A stretch of DNA of 64,000 nt from DP-19 sp036496285 (lineage in GTDB: Bacteria; Desulfobacterota; Binatia; UTPRO1). Made by a program: the position numbers and the translations under genes. The notes beneath the pieces were generated by a model, which searched no databases, had not been told where the DNA came from, and worked only from the letters and a program-made list of their open reading frames with translations. Below are positions 18,145-26,315 of the stretch, piece by piece (position 1 is the first letter of the stretch; each line of letters begins with the position of its first letter). The stretch is taken from contig DASXLI010000058.1 in NCBI GenBank assembly GCA_036496285.1, positions 1-64,000 on the forward strand, written 5' to 3'.

Positions 18145-20526
18145 ATGCGCGCTGTCCGCTTCATCCTCGCCGCCGTTCTGGCATTCTCGTTGGCGCCCGT
18201 GCTCGATGCGAGCGCGGCATTCATGCAGGGCTTCGAGGTCGATACCTCAGGCTGGTTCCCCAATGACGGCACCGCCAATCGCGAGGCCGACGGCTACGTC
18301 TCGCCGGTGCCCTACGCGAGCGGCATCAACTCCTCCGAGGGGACGCATCACGCGCGGCTGCGCCGCGAGACCTGCGACACCGAGGCGACCGGCGGTGGCC
18401 CCGCGGTCTTCTGCAGTGGGGCGTTCACGCGCTGGGGCGGCTACAACAAGGATTGGACGGGCGGCTACACGACGCAGGTCGACGTCTATTTCGACGTCAC
18501 CTACGCGGCGAACAATCCCGACACGCCGAGCGGCAACATCGCGTGTCTTACCGCCAATCCGGCCGACACCACGTGCCCGGGCACGCGCTTCGACTTCTCG
18601 TCCGCGATCAACGATTCCAACGGCAACTTCCTGAGCGATTTCGTCTTCAACGTCGGCACCGGCCCGGATGGGCCGCCGACCTGTCCCGGCGGCGCGGGCT
18701 TCGTCATGACGGCCAGCACCAACGCCTTCCGCAGCGGCGCCAACCCCTACAATCCGGCGAAGGATCCCTTCTGCATCGGCACGTCCGGCTGGTACACGCT
18801 GCGCCACACCTTCAAGGACGTCGGCGGATTTCTCGTCGTCGACATGGATCTGATGCAGGGCAACACGATCGTCCACCACTGGTCGATCACCACGACCAAC
18901 GCGATCGCCGACGTCGGCTGCAACCGCTACGGCTGGTTCGCCAACGAGGAGATCTGGGACCTGGCGATCGACAACAGCCAGATGTCCGGCTGCGGCGTCG
19001 AGGTCACGCAGTGCATGCTCGACGGCTGGAACATCGCCAACTTCGACGCGACCTCGAACACCGAGGTCGGCGACGCGACGACCACCTCCGGCACCGATTC
19101 CAATTTCGTCAGCGGCCCCGCCTCTCCACCGCTCGGCAGCGGCAGCCTGGGGCAGGTGGTCGGCACGAACGGCGACGACGCGACGCGCCTCGGAACCGGC
19201 AACTGCAACGGCACGCTGTTGAGCGACGTCGCCGCCTTGTCCCTCACGTACTGGACCTACGTCGCCGCCAACAACGGCGGTCAGGCGACCTATCTGGTGC
19301 TGCGCCTCGATCAGGACGGCGACGGCTCGACCGACGACCGGCTCTTCTTCGAGCCCGTGTACCAGAACGGCACCTACGGCATGATCACGGGACCGAACGT
19401 CCCGAACCAGTGCCCGCTCGATCCCAACTGCGTCGTGCTCAACACCTGGCAGATGTGGGATGCACGTGTCGGCGGCTGGTGGTCGGAGAACGAGAGCGCC
19501 GGCGGTCCGCCGCTCATCACGCTGGCGGACTACGTCGCGGAGCACCCGGGCGTGAAGCTCGCGACGGACCTGCCGTCGATGCGCGTGCAGGCGGGCGGCG
19601 GCGCGGGCGCCTGGGACAACTTCGACGGCGCGGCCGACGACCTCACGTTCTGCGGCACGACGTATAATTTCGAGCTCGGCGCCTGTCCGACGGTCACGCC
19701 GACACCGACGTCGACCGCAACGCCGTCGGCCACGGAGACCCCATCCCCGACGGCGACCGACACGCCGTCGCCGACCGCCACGGCCACCGCCACGGTGACC
19801 GAGACCGTGACGCCCGGGCCGGGCGCCACGCTGACGGCGACGCCCACCGACACGCCGACGCCCACCGCCACCGTCACACCCGGCTGCGGCAATGGGGTCC
19901 TCGACCCAGGCGAGACCTGCGATCCGCCCGGCTCGCCGGCCGGCGCCAACGGCAACCTCTGCCGCTCCGACTGCACGGTGTGCGGCGACGGCATCGTTCA
20001 GACGGGCGAGCAGTGCGACGACGGCAACAGCGCCGAGTGCGATCCGCTGCACCCGCAGAAGCCCGTCGCCGGCGACAGCTGCAACAACATGTGCGCGGGC
20101 CTGATCTGCAAGGACCCGTCGAAGATCAAGATCACGACCGGCCAGGACCTCTTCAAGTCACACGGCGTGATCGTGCCGATGGCCGGCGAGTCGATCGACT
20201 TCAGCAGCGGCGAGGTCTCCGTCAGCCTCACCAATGCGAACGGTGTCATCTTCGAGACCGGCTTGCCGAGTGGCACCGTCGGCGCCCTCACCAACGGTGG
20301 GTTCAAGTACCGAAACCGCGACGCGAAGCTGAGCGGCGGCATCTACCAGCTGAAGGCGAGCCCGACGAGCATCGGCACCTTCAAGCTCACGATCATCTCC
20401 TACGGCGACCTGAGCCAGGCGAGCGCCGACATGATCACGCACATCACCGTCGCGGGACGCGAGTGGACGGTGCGGGGCTCCTGGCGCAGGACGGGCACCG
20501 GCTGGGTCTTCGAGCGCGCTCTCTGA
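18145..20526 (+). CDS. Large secreted protein with Thr/Pro linker and cysteine repeats
   Basis: A 793-residue exported protein. The start at 18145 has a ribosome site (GGAGG), and a signal peptide ends near residue 23 (DASAAF). Residues about 25-510 look like beta-rich lectin-type modules: two segments with Asp/Asn-rich loops, such as YVAANNGGQATYLVLRLDQD. A Thr/Pro linker (about 516-578) follows, then the cysteine motifs CGNGVLDPGETCD and CGDGIVQTGEQCDDGN, which are common in myxobacterial-type surface proteins. The C-terminal 150 residues, beginning KIKITTGQDLFKSHG, form a separate beta-rich domain. No catalytic motif is seen. It is probably surface-bound and adhesive or binding. Confidence 0.8.
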   Translation: MRAVRFILAAVLAFSLAPVLDASAAFMQGFEVDTSGWFPNDGTANREADGYVSPVPYASGINSSEGTHHARLRRETCDTEATGGGPAVFCSGAFTRWGGYNKDWTGGYTTQVDVYFDVTYAANNPDTPSGNIACLTANPADTTCPGTRFDFSSAINDSNGNFLSDFVFNVGTGPDGPPTCPGGAGFVMTASTNAFRSGANPYNPAKDPFCIGTSGWYTLRHTFKDVGGFLVVDMDLMQGNTIVHHWSITTTNAIADVGCNRYGWFANEEIWDLAIDNSQMSGCGVEVTQCMLDGWNIANFDATSNTEVGDATTTSGTDSNFVSGPASPPLGSGSLGQVVGTNGDDATRLGTGNCNGTLLSDVAALSLTYWTYVAANNGGQATYLVLRLDQDGDGSTDDRLFFEPVYQNGTYGMITGPNVPNQCPLDPNCVVLNTWQMWDARVGGWWSENESAGGPPLITLADYVAEHPGVKLATDLPSMRVQAGGGAGAWDNFDGAADDLTFCGTTYNFELGACPTVTPTPTSTATPSATETPSPTATDTPSPTATATATVTETVTPGPGATLTATPTDTPTPTATVTPGCGNGVLDPGETCDPPGSPAGANGNLCRSDCTVCGDGIVQTGEQCDDGNSAECDPLHPQKPVAGDSCNNMCAGLICKDPSKIKITTGQDLFKSHGVIVPMAGESIDFSSGEVSVSLTNANGVIFETGLPSGTVGALTNGGFKYRNRDAKLSGGIYQLKASPTSIGTFKLTIISYGDLSQASADMITHITVAGREWTVRGSWRRTGTGWVFERAL
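19690..19880 (+). repeat. Degenerate ACG/CCG-rich repeat encoding the Thr/Pro linker
   Basis: Imperfect repeats built from ACG, ACC, CCG and GCC codons encode Thr-Pro-Thr-Ala-Thr-type peptide for about 64 residues. Units such as ACGCCGACG and ACCGCCACC recur. The stretch is a likely slippage site for length change between strains and marks the border between the lectin-like part and the cysteine repeats. Confidence 0.7.
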
Positions 20527-20606
20527 TCGAACGGCGCTGCGCCCGCGACGAGGTCGTTCTCGTGCGGGCGCAGTGCCGCCGTTCTCGTCCGCGGGTCGGT
20601 CAGCCG

Positions 20607-20630
20607 CTAGTGTCTGCGGCCGGACACTAG
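20607..20630. terminator. Hairpin between convergent genes
   Basis: A perfect 8-pair inverted repeat, CTAGTGTC (20607-20614) and GACACTAG (20623-20630), with an 8-base GC loop, lies in the 100-base gap between the secreted protein and the convergent membrane gene. It contains the TAG stop of the latter. It could serve both transcripts, although no T run is present. Confidence 0.45.
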
Positions 20631-21751
20631 TTGCGGGCGGCGGCGCGTAAGCGCGGCGCGCGATCGACGGCGTCGCGGCGCTCGCCGTCGAGCATGACGT
20701 ACGCCGGGCGATACTGCGGCCCGCGCCGCCACCAGAACCAGCCGCCGCCGAGCGTCAGCGCCTCCGCCGCCCAGAAGCCGAGCGCGGCCGAGATGATCGA
20801 CTCGGTCGTGCCGATCCTCTTCGCAAGGAGGAGGGTCTGCACGATCTCACGCACGCCTTCGCCGGCGATCGTGAACGGGCTCATCACGGTCGCGAAGATC
20901 TGGATCGTCGAGGCGAAGGTCACCTCCCAGAAGTGCGCGCCCTCGGCGCCGATCGCGAGGGCGGTGAAGAAGTAGAGTGCGGCCGTGCAGAAGTGGACGA
21001 AGAAGCTCTGCACGGCGGCGTTCACCAGGAGGAGCTTCTGATCGCGATAGGCCGCGGCGGCGTCGCTGGCGCGGGCGAGAAAGCCGCTGATGCGGGCACG
21101 GCCGGGAAACGGCACGGCCGCGATCAGGGCCTGCACGAGCGCCGGCCGGAACATCAGGAGGAAGAAGATCCCGATCACGGCGAGGGCGATCGGCACGGTC
21201 GCGGCGGCGACGAGAAAGGCGTGCTCGCCGAGGATCCCGTAGCCGAGCGGGAACGCGACGAGGAATGTCAGGAAGATGCCGATGATGCCGAGCACCTTCT
21301 CGACCGCGGTCGCGGCCGTCGCCTCGGCCGTCCGGCCGCTGTAGCGGGCGGCGTCGTAGAGCTTGTAGGCGTCGAGGCCGAACGTCGACGGCAGGAAGGT
21401 GCCGAGGAAGCGGCCGATCAGGAACGTCCCAAAGATATGCCCGAACGGGAAGCGGATGCCCTGCCCCTCCAGCAGAAGCTGCCAGCGGTACATCGAGCAG
21501 AGGATGCCGACGAACTTGATGGCGGCCGCAAGCGCGACGAAGGTCCAGAACTCGCGGGCGTCGATCTGGGGCAGGTAGTCGGCGATCGCGCGAAGCGCCG
21601 ACACGTGGCGGCCGTCGTCGGTCCGGACCTGGTGGGTGAGCAGCAGGTAGAAGGCCCCGACGGTGAGGAAGACCTTGATACCGAGCGACACGACCCGGCG
21701 AACGGGCGCGGGAAGACGGCTCCAGGCGGCCTGAACGGGGTTTCCCGGCAT
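20627..21751 (-). CDS. Lysylphosphatidylglycerol synthase TM-region/flippase-like protein
   Basis: Integral membrane protein of the UPF0104/AglD2-GlmU-flippase-like family, 374 residues with about eight helices. Family features include YRWQLLLEGQGIRFPFGHIF, IGRFLGTFLPSTFGLDAYKLY (about 112-132) and, late in the protein, VMSPFTIAGEGVREIVQTLL, where SxxG(E)xG-type residues recur. Relatives are found with glycolipid and polysaccharide genes, or carry the lysyl-PG domain; here only the membrane region is present. Substrate is unknown. It is divergent from a TetR gene 98 bases away. Confidence 0.82.
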   Translation of the reverse strand: MPGNPVQAAWSRLPAPVRRVVSLGIKVFLTVGAFYLLLTHQVRTDDGRHVSALRAIADYLPQIDAREFWTFVALAAAIKFVGILCSMYRWQLLLEGQGIRFPFGHIFGTFLIGRFLGTFLPSTFGLDAYKLYDAARYSGRTAEATAATAVEKVLGIIGIFLTFLVAFPLGYGILGEHAFLVAAATVPIALAVIGIFFLLMFRPALVQALIAAVPFPGRARISGFLARASDAAAAYRDQKLLLVNAAVQSFFVHFCTAALYFFTALAIGAEGAHFWEVTFASTIQIFATVMSPFTIAGEGVREIVQTLLLAKRIGTTESIISAALGFWAAEALTLGGGWFWWRRGPQYRPAYVMLDGERRDAVDRAPRLRAAARN

Positions 21752-21811
21752 GGAGGGCGACTCTAACAGAGTCCTCCCAACCGCACGAGATCGTGATAAT
21801 CATCCCCTTAC

Positions 21812-21853
21812 TTGACCAGTCCCTCATTCATTGATACTGGAATCATTCAATGA
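21812..21853 (+). promoter_or_regulatory. Candidate promoter and operator of the ring-cleavage cluster
   Basis: TTGACC (21812-21817) and GATACT (21833-21838) could be a promoter. An inverted repeat TCATTCATTGA (21824-21834) and TCATTCAATGA (21843-21853), 9 of 11 pairs matching with an 8-base spacer, overlaps the -10 and the tetR start codon. A repressor bound here would block the promoter and translation start of its own operon. Confidence 0.5.
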
Positions 21854-22542
21854 CTAGAAGCTCAGCGACGGCGCCCGCGCGTGCCCGAGACAGCGCGCCG
21901 GGCGAGACGACGCGCCAGGACCGCCGGAAGCTTCGCACCCGCGCCCGCCTGATCGGCGCCGCGCGCGCCGTCGTCGGGCGCAAGGGCGCTGCCGACGCGA
22001 CGATCCTCGACATCACCGAGGAGGCGGACGTCGGCTTCGGCACCTTCTACAACTACTTCGACTCGAAGGACGCTATCCTGGCCGCCACGTCGGCGGAGGT
22101 CGTGGAGGCGCACGGCGCCGCTCTCGACCGCCTCACCGCGCCGCTCGCCGACGACGCCGAGGTGATCGCCATCTGCGTGCGCCACACCGCGCGGACGGTC
22201 GACACCGATCCACTCTGGGCGTGGTTCGCGGTGCGTGGTGGCCTCTTCGAGGAGCGCATCGAGGCCGGGCTCGGCCCGCGCCTCGCGCGCGACGTGCGTC
22301 GCGGCATGGAGCGCGAGCGCTTCCCCCGGGGCAACGTCGCGCTGCTGAGCCGCACGATCGGCGCCGCCGTCGCGTCGGTGCTGCGCGGCAAGCTGGCCGG
22401 GGAGCTCGGCGCCGACGCCGATCGCGAGCTCAGCGCGCTCGTGCTGCGCATCCTCGGCATCCCGCCCGCCGAGGCGGACGCCATTGCCGGCCGGCCGCTG
22501 CCGGCGCGCGATTCGCTCACCCTCAAAGGAGACGTCCCATGA
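21850..22542 (+). CDS. TetR family regulator
   Basis: A 230-residue transcription factor. The N-terminal HTH spans about 28-75: it starts DRRKLRTRARLIGAARAV and the recognition helix segment is EADVGFGTFYNYFDSKDAIL, typical of TetR. The C-terminal ligand domain (about 80-215) is all-helical. It is the first gene of an operon with FAH, VOC, FAD and GST genes; its stop overlaps the FAH ATG (ATGA). It probably senses an aromatic substrate or intermediate. A palindrome over its own start points to autoregulation. Confidence 0.9.
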   Translation: MTRSSATAPARARDSAPGETTRQDRRKLRTRARLIGAARAVVGRKGAADATILDITEEADVGFGTFYNYFDSKDAILAATSAEVVEAHGAALDRLTAPLADDAEVIAICVRHTARTVDTDPLWAWFAVRGGLFEERIEAGLGPRLARDVRRGMERERFPRGNVALLSRTIGAAVASVLRGKLAGELGADADRELSALVLRILGIPPAEADAIAGRPLPARDSLTLKGDVP

Positions 22543-23408
22543 AGCTCGTCACGTTCCTCGCCGGCGGAGCGCCGCGCCTCGGCGTCGTCGACGGCGATGC
22601 CGTCGTCGATCTCGCGGCCGCAGAGCCCGCCTTGCCGGCGGAGATGACCGCGTTCCTCGCCGCCGGCGCCGACGCGCTCGCCGCCGCGGCGCGCGCGCTC
22701 CGCGGCAAGGGCCCGCGCCATCCGCTCGCCGCCGTGCGCCTCGCCGCGCCGATCCTGCGGCCGCAGAAGTTCCTCGCCATCGGCCTGAACTACGCCGACC
22801 ACGTCGCCGAGACCGGCATGAAGGCGCCCGAGTTCCCGGTCTTCTTCAACAAGCAGAACACCTGCGTCGTCGGTCCCGGAGCGCCGGTGCACCGGCCGCG
22901 CGTCTCCACCATGCTCGACTACGAGGGGGAGCTCGGCGTCGTCATAGGCCGGCGCTGCCGCCACGTGCCACGCGAGCGCGCCCACGAGGTGATCGCCGGC
23001 TACGTGGTGGTGAACGACGTCACCGTGAGAGACTGGCAGATGAAGGCCCCGACGATGACGATCGGCAAGTCGTTCGACACCCACGGTCCGATCGGCCCGT
23101 GGATCGTCACCGCCGACGAGCTGCGCGACCCGCACGTCCTCGGCCTCAAGACCTGGGTGAACGGCGAGCTGCGACAGGACGCCAACACGTCGCAGATGAT
23201 CTACGACTGCTTTGCCCAGATCGCCACGCTGACCACGGCGTTCACCCTCGAGCCGGGCGACGTCATCGCCACCGGCACGCCCTCGGGGGTCGGGTTGATG
23301 CAGGGAAAGTTCCTGGTCCCCGGCGACGTCGTGCGCATCGAGATCGATGGCATCGGCCGGCTCGAAAACCCCATCATCGAGGAGCCGGCGGACACCGCCG
23401 CGTTCTGA
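22539..23408 (+). CDS. Fumarylacetoacetate hydrolase family protein
   Basis: A 289-residue FAH-fold enzyme: a C-C bond hydrolase, decarboxylase or isomerase acting on 2,4-diketo acids. The catalytic domain runs from GLNYADHVAETGMKAPEFPVFF (near 80) with the metal ligands in DYEGELGVVIG (Glu-x-Glu) and the Asp of VVNDVTVRDWQM. The C-terminal GDVIATGTPSGVG motif is present. A ribosome site AAAGGAG precedes the ATG. In the operon it would act last, hydrolysing or tautomerising a ring-cleavage product. Confidence 0.92.
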   Translation: MKLVTFLAGGAPRLGVVDGDAVVDLAAAEPALPAEMTAFLAAGADALAAAARALRGKGPRHPLAAVRLAAPILRPQKFLAIGLNYADHVAETGMKAPEFPVFFNKQNTCVVGPGAPVHRPRVSTMLDYEGELGVVIGRRCRHVPRERAHEVIAGYVVVNDVTVRDWQMKAPTMTIGKSFDTHGPIGPWIVTADELRDPHVLGLKTWVNGELRQDANTSQMIYDCFAQIATLTTAFTLEPGDVIATGTPSGVGLMQGKFLVPGDVVRIEIDGIGRLENPIIEEPADTAAF

Positions 23409-23419
23409 AGGAGCGCCCC

Positions 23420-24322
23420 ATGTCCCTGCACCGCCTGACCACGATCACGATCGGCGTCCCCGACGTCGAGAGCGTCGCCGTGTTCTACCGCGACTTCGGC
23501 CTCGCCGAGCTCGCGCCCGGCCGCTTCGCCACCGCGAGCGGCGGCGAGCAGCTCCGCCTCGTCGCGTCGCCGCGCCGTCGGCTCGTCGAGATCGGCATCG
23601 GCGTCGACGACGAGGACGATCTCGGCCGCATCGCCGCCCGTCTCCGCCGGCTCGGCGTCGAGAGCACGCGCACGACACGCGGCCTCGAGGCCCGCGACCC
23701 CGCCGCCGGCGTCGGCATCGTCGTCGCGCTGGCGCCGCGCATCGCCCAGGAGCCCGAGGCACGCGCGCCGTACAACGGCCCCGGACGGCGCGATCGCGCT
23801 GGGCGCGCACCCGGCCTCGACGGCGCGCCCATCCGGCCGCGCAAGCTCGGGCACGTCGTCTACGGCTCGCCCGACTTCGCCGCCAGCCAGCGCCTCTGGG
23901 TCGAAGGCATCGGCTTCAAGGTGAGCGACGAGATTCGCGGCCACGCCGCGTTCCTGCGCTGCTCGACCGACCACCACAATCTCATGGTGCAGTCCGCGCC
24001 GGTCGGCTTCCTGCACCACACGGCGTGGGAGGTCGGCGACGTCGACGAGATCGGCCGCGGCGCGCAGCACCTGCTCGGCAACGATCCGTCGCGCCACATG
24101 TGGGGCTTCGGGCGCCACTACGCGGGATCGAACTTCTTCTGGTACTTCCGCGACCCCGCCGGCAACTTCAGCGAGTACTACAGCGACCTCGACGTGATCG
24201 GCGAGGACGAGACGTGGACGCCGGAGGCCTTCGAGGGCATGCGCGCGCTCTACGCCTGGGGCCCGACGCCGCCGATGGCGTTCCTCATGCCCGAGGACCT
24301 GCCCGCCCTCTCCGCGGCCTGA
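23420..24322 (+). CDS. Type I extradiol ring-cleavage dioxygenase (VOC family)
   Basis: A 300-residue two-domain VOC protein of the BphC/2,3-dihydroxybiphenyl dioxygenase form. The C-terminal domain has the Fe(II) ligands His145 (LGHVVYGS), His200 (FLHHTAWEV) and Glu252 (NFSEYYSD); spacing matches the known extradiol facial triad. The acid-base His in the RHYAGSNFFWYF segment is also present. It adds O2 to a catechol next to the hydroxyls. The gene is 12 bases after FAH with a ribosome site AAGGAG, so cotranscribed. Confidence 0.9.
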   Translation: MSLHRLTTITIGVPDVESVAVFYRDFGLAELAPGRFATASGGEQLRLVASPRRRLVEIGIGVDDEDDLGRIAARLRRLGVESTRTTRGLEARDPAAGVGIVVALAPRIAQEPEARAPYNGPGRRDRAGRAPGLDGAPIRPRKLGHVVYGSPDFAASQRLWVEGIGFKVSDEIRGHAAFLRCSTDHHNLMVQSAPVGFLHHTAWEVGDVDEIGRGAQHLLGNDPSRHMWGFGRHYAGSNFFWYFRDPAGNFSEYYSDLDVIGEDETWTPEAFEGMRALYAWGPTPPMAFLMPEDLPALSAA

Positions 24323-24331
24323 GCGACGGCG

Positions 24332-25489
24332 ATGGCACACGACGCCGACGTCCTGGTGGTGGGCGCGGGCCCCGCAGGGTGCGCCGCCGCGATCCGGCTC
24401 GTGCAGCAGGGTCGTTCCGTCGTCGTGCTCGAGCGCAAGGCGCACGAGGACGGCGAGGACATCACGTCGGGCGAGCTCATGGCCCCGGTGACGCAGCTCG
24501 AGCTCGCCGAGCTCGGCATCAGCCTCTCCGCCGAGTGGCTCTTCGACCGCATCACCGGCCTCCGCAACGTCTATCCCGACCTCTCGTGGACGTACCATCC
24601 GTTCCCGGACGGCCTCTCGTACGTGTGCGTGGATCGCGGCGGCCTGAATGCGGCGCTGCGCCGCCGGCTCGTCGAGGTAGGCGGCACGGTCACCTGGAAC
24701 GCCCGCATCGCCGACGTCGAGCTCCGCGCCGACGCGGCCGTCGTGCGGACGAGCGAGGGCCGCGAGTACACGGGCGCGCTCCTGATCGACGCCGGGGGCC
24801 GCTACTCGCCGACCATCCGCACGCTCGGCCTGAAGCAGGAGGATCCCGAGTTCAGCCAGATCGGCGTCGCCCTCTTCTTCGAGTCGTTCGCCGACGCGCC
24901 GCTCAACACCTGGGACCGCCACCTGCACGGCGACCACGGCGTCCTGATCAGCGGCGGGCGCATCCGGCCCGGCCTCTACCGCTACATCCTCGAGGCCGAT
25001 CTCGCCGACCGCCAGGCGGCGCGCGTGCCGCCGGTCGAGTTCTATGAGCGCATGATCGAGCAGTACGACCCGTGGCTCTACGCGCGCATCATGCGCGAGC
25101 CGCGCGTCGGCCGCGTCTGGTCGATGGCACCGATCGGCTATCGCGTCACCGAGGTTGCGCGCGACCGCCTGCTGCTGGCCGGTGACGCAGCCGGCTACCT
25201 CTCGCCGATCACCGGCCAGGGCTGCGAGTTCGCGATGCGCATGGGCCGCCTCGCGGCCGCCGCGGCGCTCGAGGCGTTGGCGCGCGGCGACGTCTCCGCC
25301 GCCCGCTTCCAGGACTACGTCGAGGCACGCCGCGACGAGCTCGAGACCGCGCTCGGCTACGTACGCTTCCAGTTGCACGCGATGCGCAACCGCGCAGCGC
25401 TCCTCGAGGCCGCGCACGACGACGATCGCCGCGTCGAGCTCTTCGGGCCGCTCGTCGGCATCACCGCCAGCCGCGGCTCTCTCGTCTGA
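24332..25489 (+). CDS. FAD-dependent oxidoreductase (aromatic hydroxylase/geranylgeranyl-reductase-like)
   Basis: A 385-residue flavoprotein. The Rossmann motif GAGPAG (residues 11-16), the FAD-contact LLIDAGG motif near 153 and LLLAGDAAGYLSPITGQG (about 285-302) place it in the class A flavin monooxygenase and geranylgeranyl-reductase (FixC-like) group. The operon context with an extradiol dioxygenase favours an aromatic ring hydroxylase, which would make the catechol for the preceding enzyme. It could instead reduce an intermediate. Its stop overlaps the GST start (TGATG). Confidence 0.82.
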   Translation: MAHDADVLVVGAGPAGCAAAIRLVQQGRSVVVLERKAHEDGEDITSGELMAPVTQLELAELGISLSAEWLFDRITGLRNVYPDLSWTYHPFPDGLSYVCVDRGGLNAALRRRLVEVGGTVTWNARIADVELRADAAVVRTSEGREYTGALLIDAGGRYSPTIRTLGLKQEDPEFSQIGVALFFESFADAPLNTWDRHLHGDHGVLISGGRIRPGLYRYILEADLADRQAARVPPVEFYERMIEQYDPWLYARIMREPRVGRVWSMAPIGYRVTEVARDRLLLAGDAAGYLSPITGQGCEFAMRMGRLAAAAALEALARGDVSAARFQDYVEARRDELETALGYVRFQLHAMRNRAALLEAAHDDDRRVELFGPLVGITASRGSLV

Positions 25490-26235
25490 TGGGGCAGCCC
25501 CCGACGCTGGTACTGTACGATGCACCTGGCTCGCCGTGCGCGCGGCGCGTCCGCATCGTCCTCCTCGAGAAGGGGCTCGGCTGGGAGACGCGTCTCGTCG
25601 ATCTCATGCGGATGCAGCAGAAGGATCCCGCGTACCTCGCCCTGAACCCGAACGGCGTCGTGCCGACCCTGCTACACGGCGACCGGGTGCTCTACGAATC
25701 GAACGTCATCACCGAGTATCTCGACGAGATCTTTCCGGAACCGCGGCTGTACCCTGTCGATCCGTGGCGCCGTGCGCAGGCGAAGATGTGGCAAGCCTTC
25801 GAGCTCGCGATGGCCAAGGAGTTCCGTCCCTTGATGTATATGCGCGTTATCGGCCCGATCGATCGCCTGCGCCCCCGGCACGAAGTGCTGGCCGACGCGC
25901 GTCGCTCGACCGACGACCCCTCGCATCTCGATTGGATTCAACGCGTCTACGACGGGACGGCCGTCGCGGAGACGGAGGCGACACTGCTGGCCCGACAACT
26001 ATACGGCCGGCTCGATCGTCTCGAGCGCGCGCTCGATGGTCGGACGTTCCTCGTAGACGACACGTTCTCGATCGCCGACGTGTCCGTTCTCCCCCGCGTC
26101 GCGATGTATCCGATGGTGCAGTTGCCGATCGAGCCGCAGCGCTACCCGAACGTGGGTCGTTGGCTCGCCGACGCCGGACAGCGCCCCTCTCTGGTCGAGA
26201 GCCTCGACGTTCGCCCGTCGAATCGGCCGTCCTAG
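25489..26235 (+). CDS. Glutathione S-transferase family protein (possible isomerase)
   Basis: A 248-residue GST. The N-terminal thioredoxin-like domain has YDAPGSPCARRVRIVL with a Ser/Cys active-site region and the glutathione-binding LNPNGVVPTL and ESNVITEYLDE segments. The helical C-terminal domain includes FLVDDTFSIADVSVLPR. Zeta-class members isomerise maleylacetoacetate or maleylpyruvate; this fits an operon that also has FAH. The gene uses A/T-ending codons more freely than its neighbours, so it may have joined the cluster by transfer. It is translationally coupled to the FAD gene. Confidence 0.85.
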   Translation: MGQPPTLVLYDAPGSPCARRVRIVLLEKGLGWETRLVDLMRMQQKDPAYLALNPNGVVPTLLHGDRVLYESNVITEYLDEIFPEPRLYPVDPWRRAQAKMWQAFELAMAKEFRPLMYMRVIGPIDRLRPRHEVLADARRSTDDPSHLDWIQRVYDGTAVAETEATLLARQLYGRLDRLERALDGRTFLVDDTFSIADVSVLPRVAMYPMVQLPIEPQRYPNVGRWLADAGQRPSLVESLDVRPSNRPS

Positions 26236-26261
26236 CCGGCGCCGGGGAGCAGGGGGCGAGT

Positions 26262-26305
26262 TTGACTCATCGCCCGGGCGACTTTAGAACTGACTGGTCA
26301 GTTCT
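26262..26305 (+). promoter_or_regulatory. Promoter with perfect palindromic TetR operator for the efflux operon
   Basis: TTGACT (26262-26267), a 17-base spacer and TAGAAC (26285-26290) form a good sigma-70 promoter. The -10 is inside a perfect 20-base palindrome, AGAACTGAC-TG-GTCAGTTCT (26286-26305). A regulator bound there would occlude the -10. The palindrome is 10 bases before the tetR GTG start, so tetR-adaptor-RND is very likely self-repressed. Confidence 0.72.
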
Positions 26306-26315
26306 GAGGCTTCCC

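Noticed and set aside
19690..19880. CRISPR or tandem-repeat array
   Set aside because: The repeats are irregular, codon-sized and lie in frame inside a secreted protein as a Thr/Pro linker.
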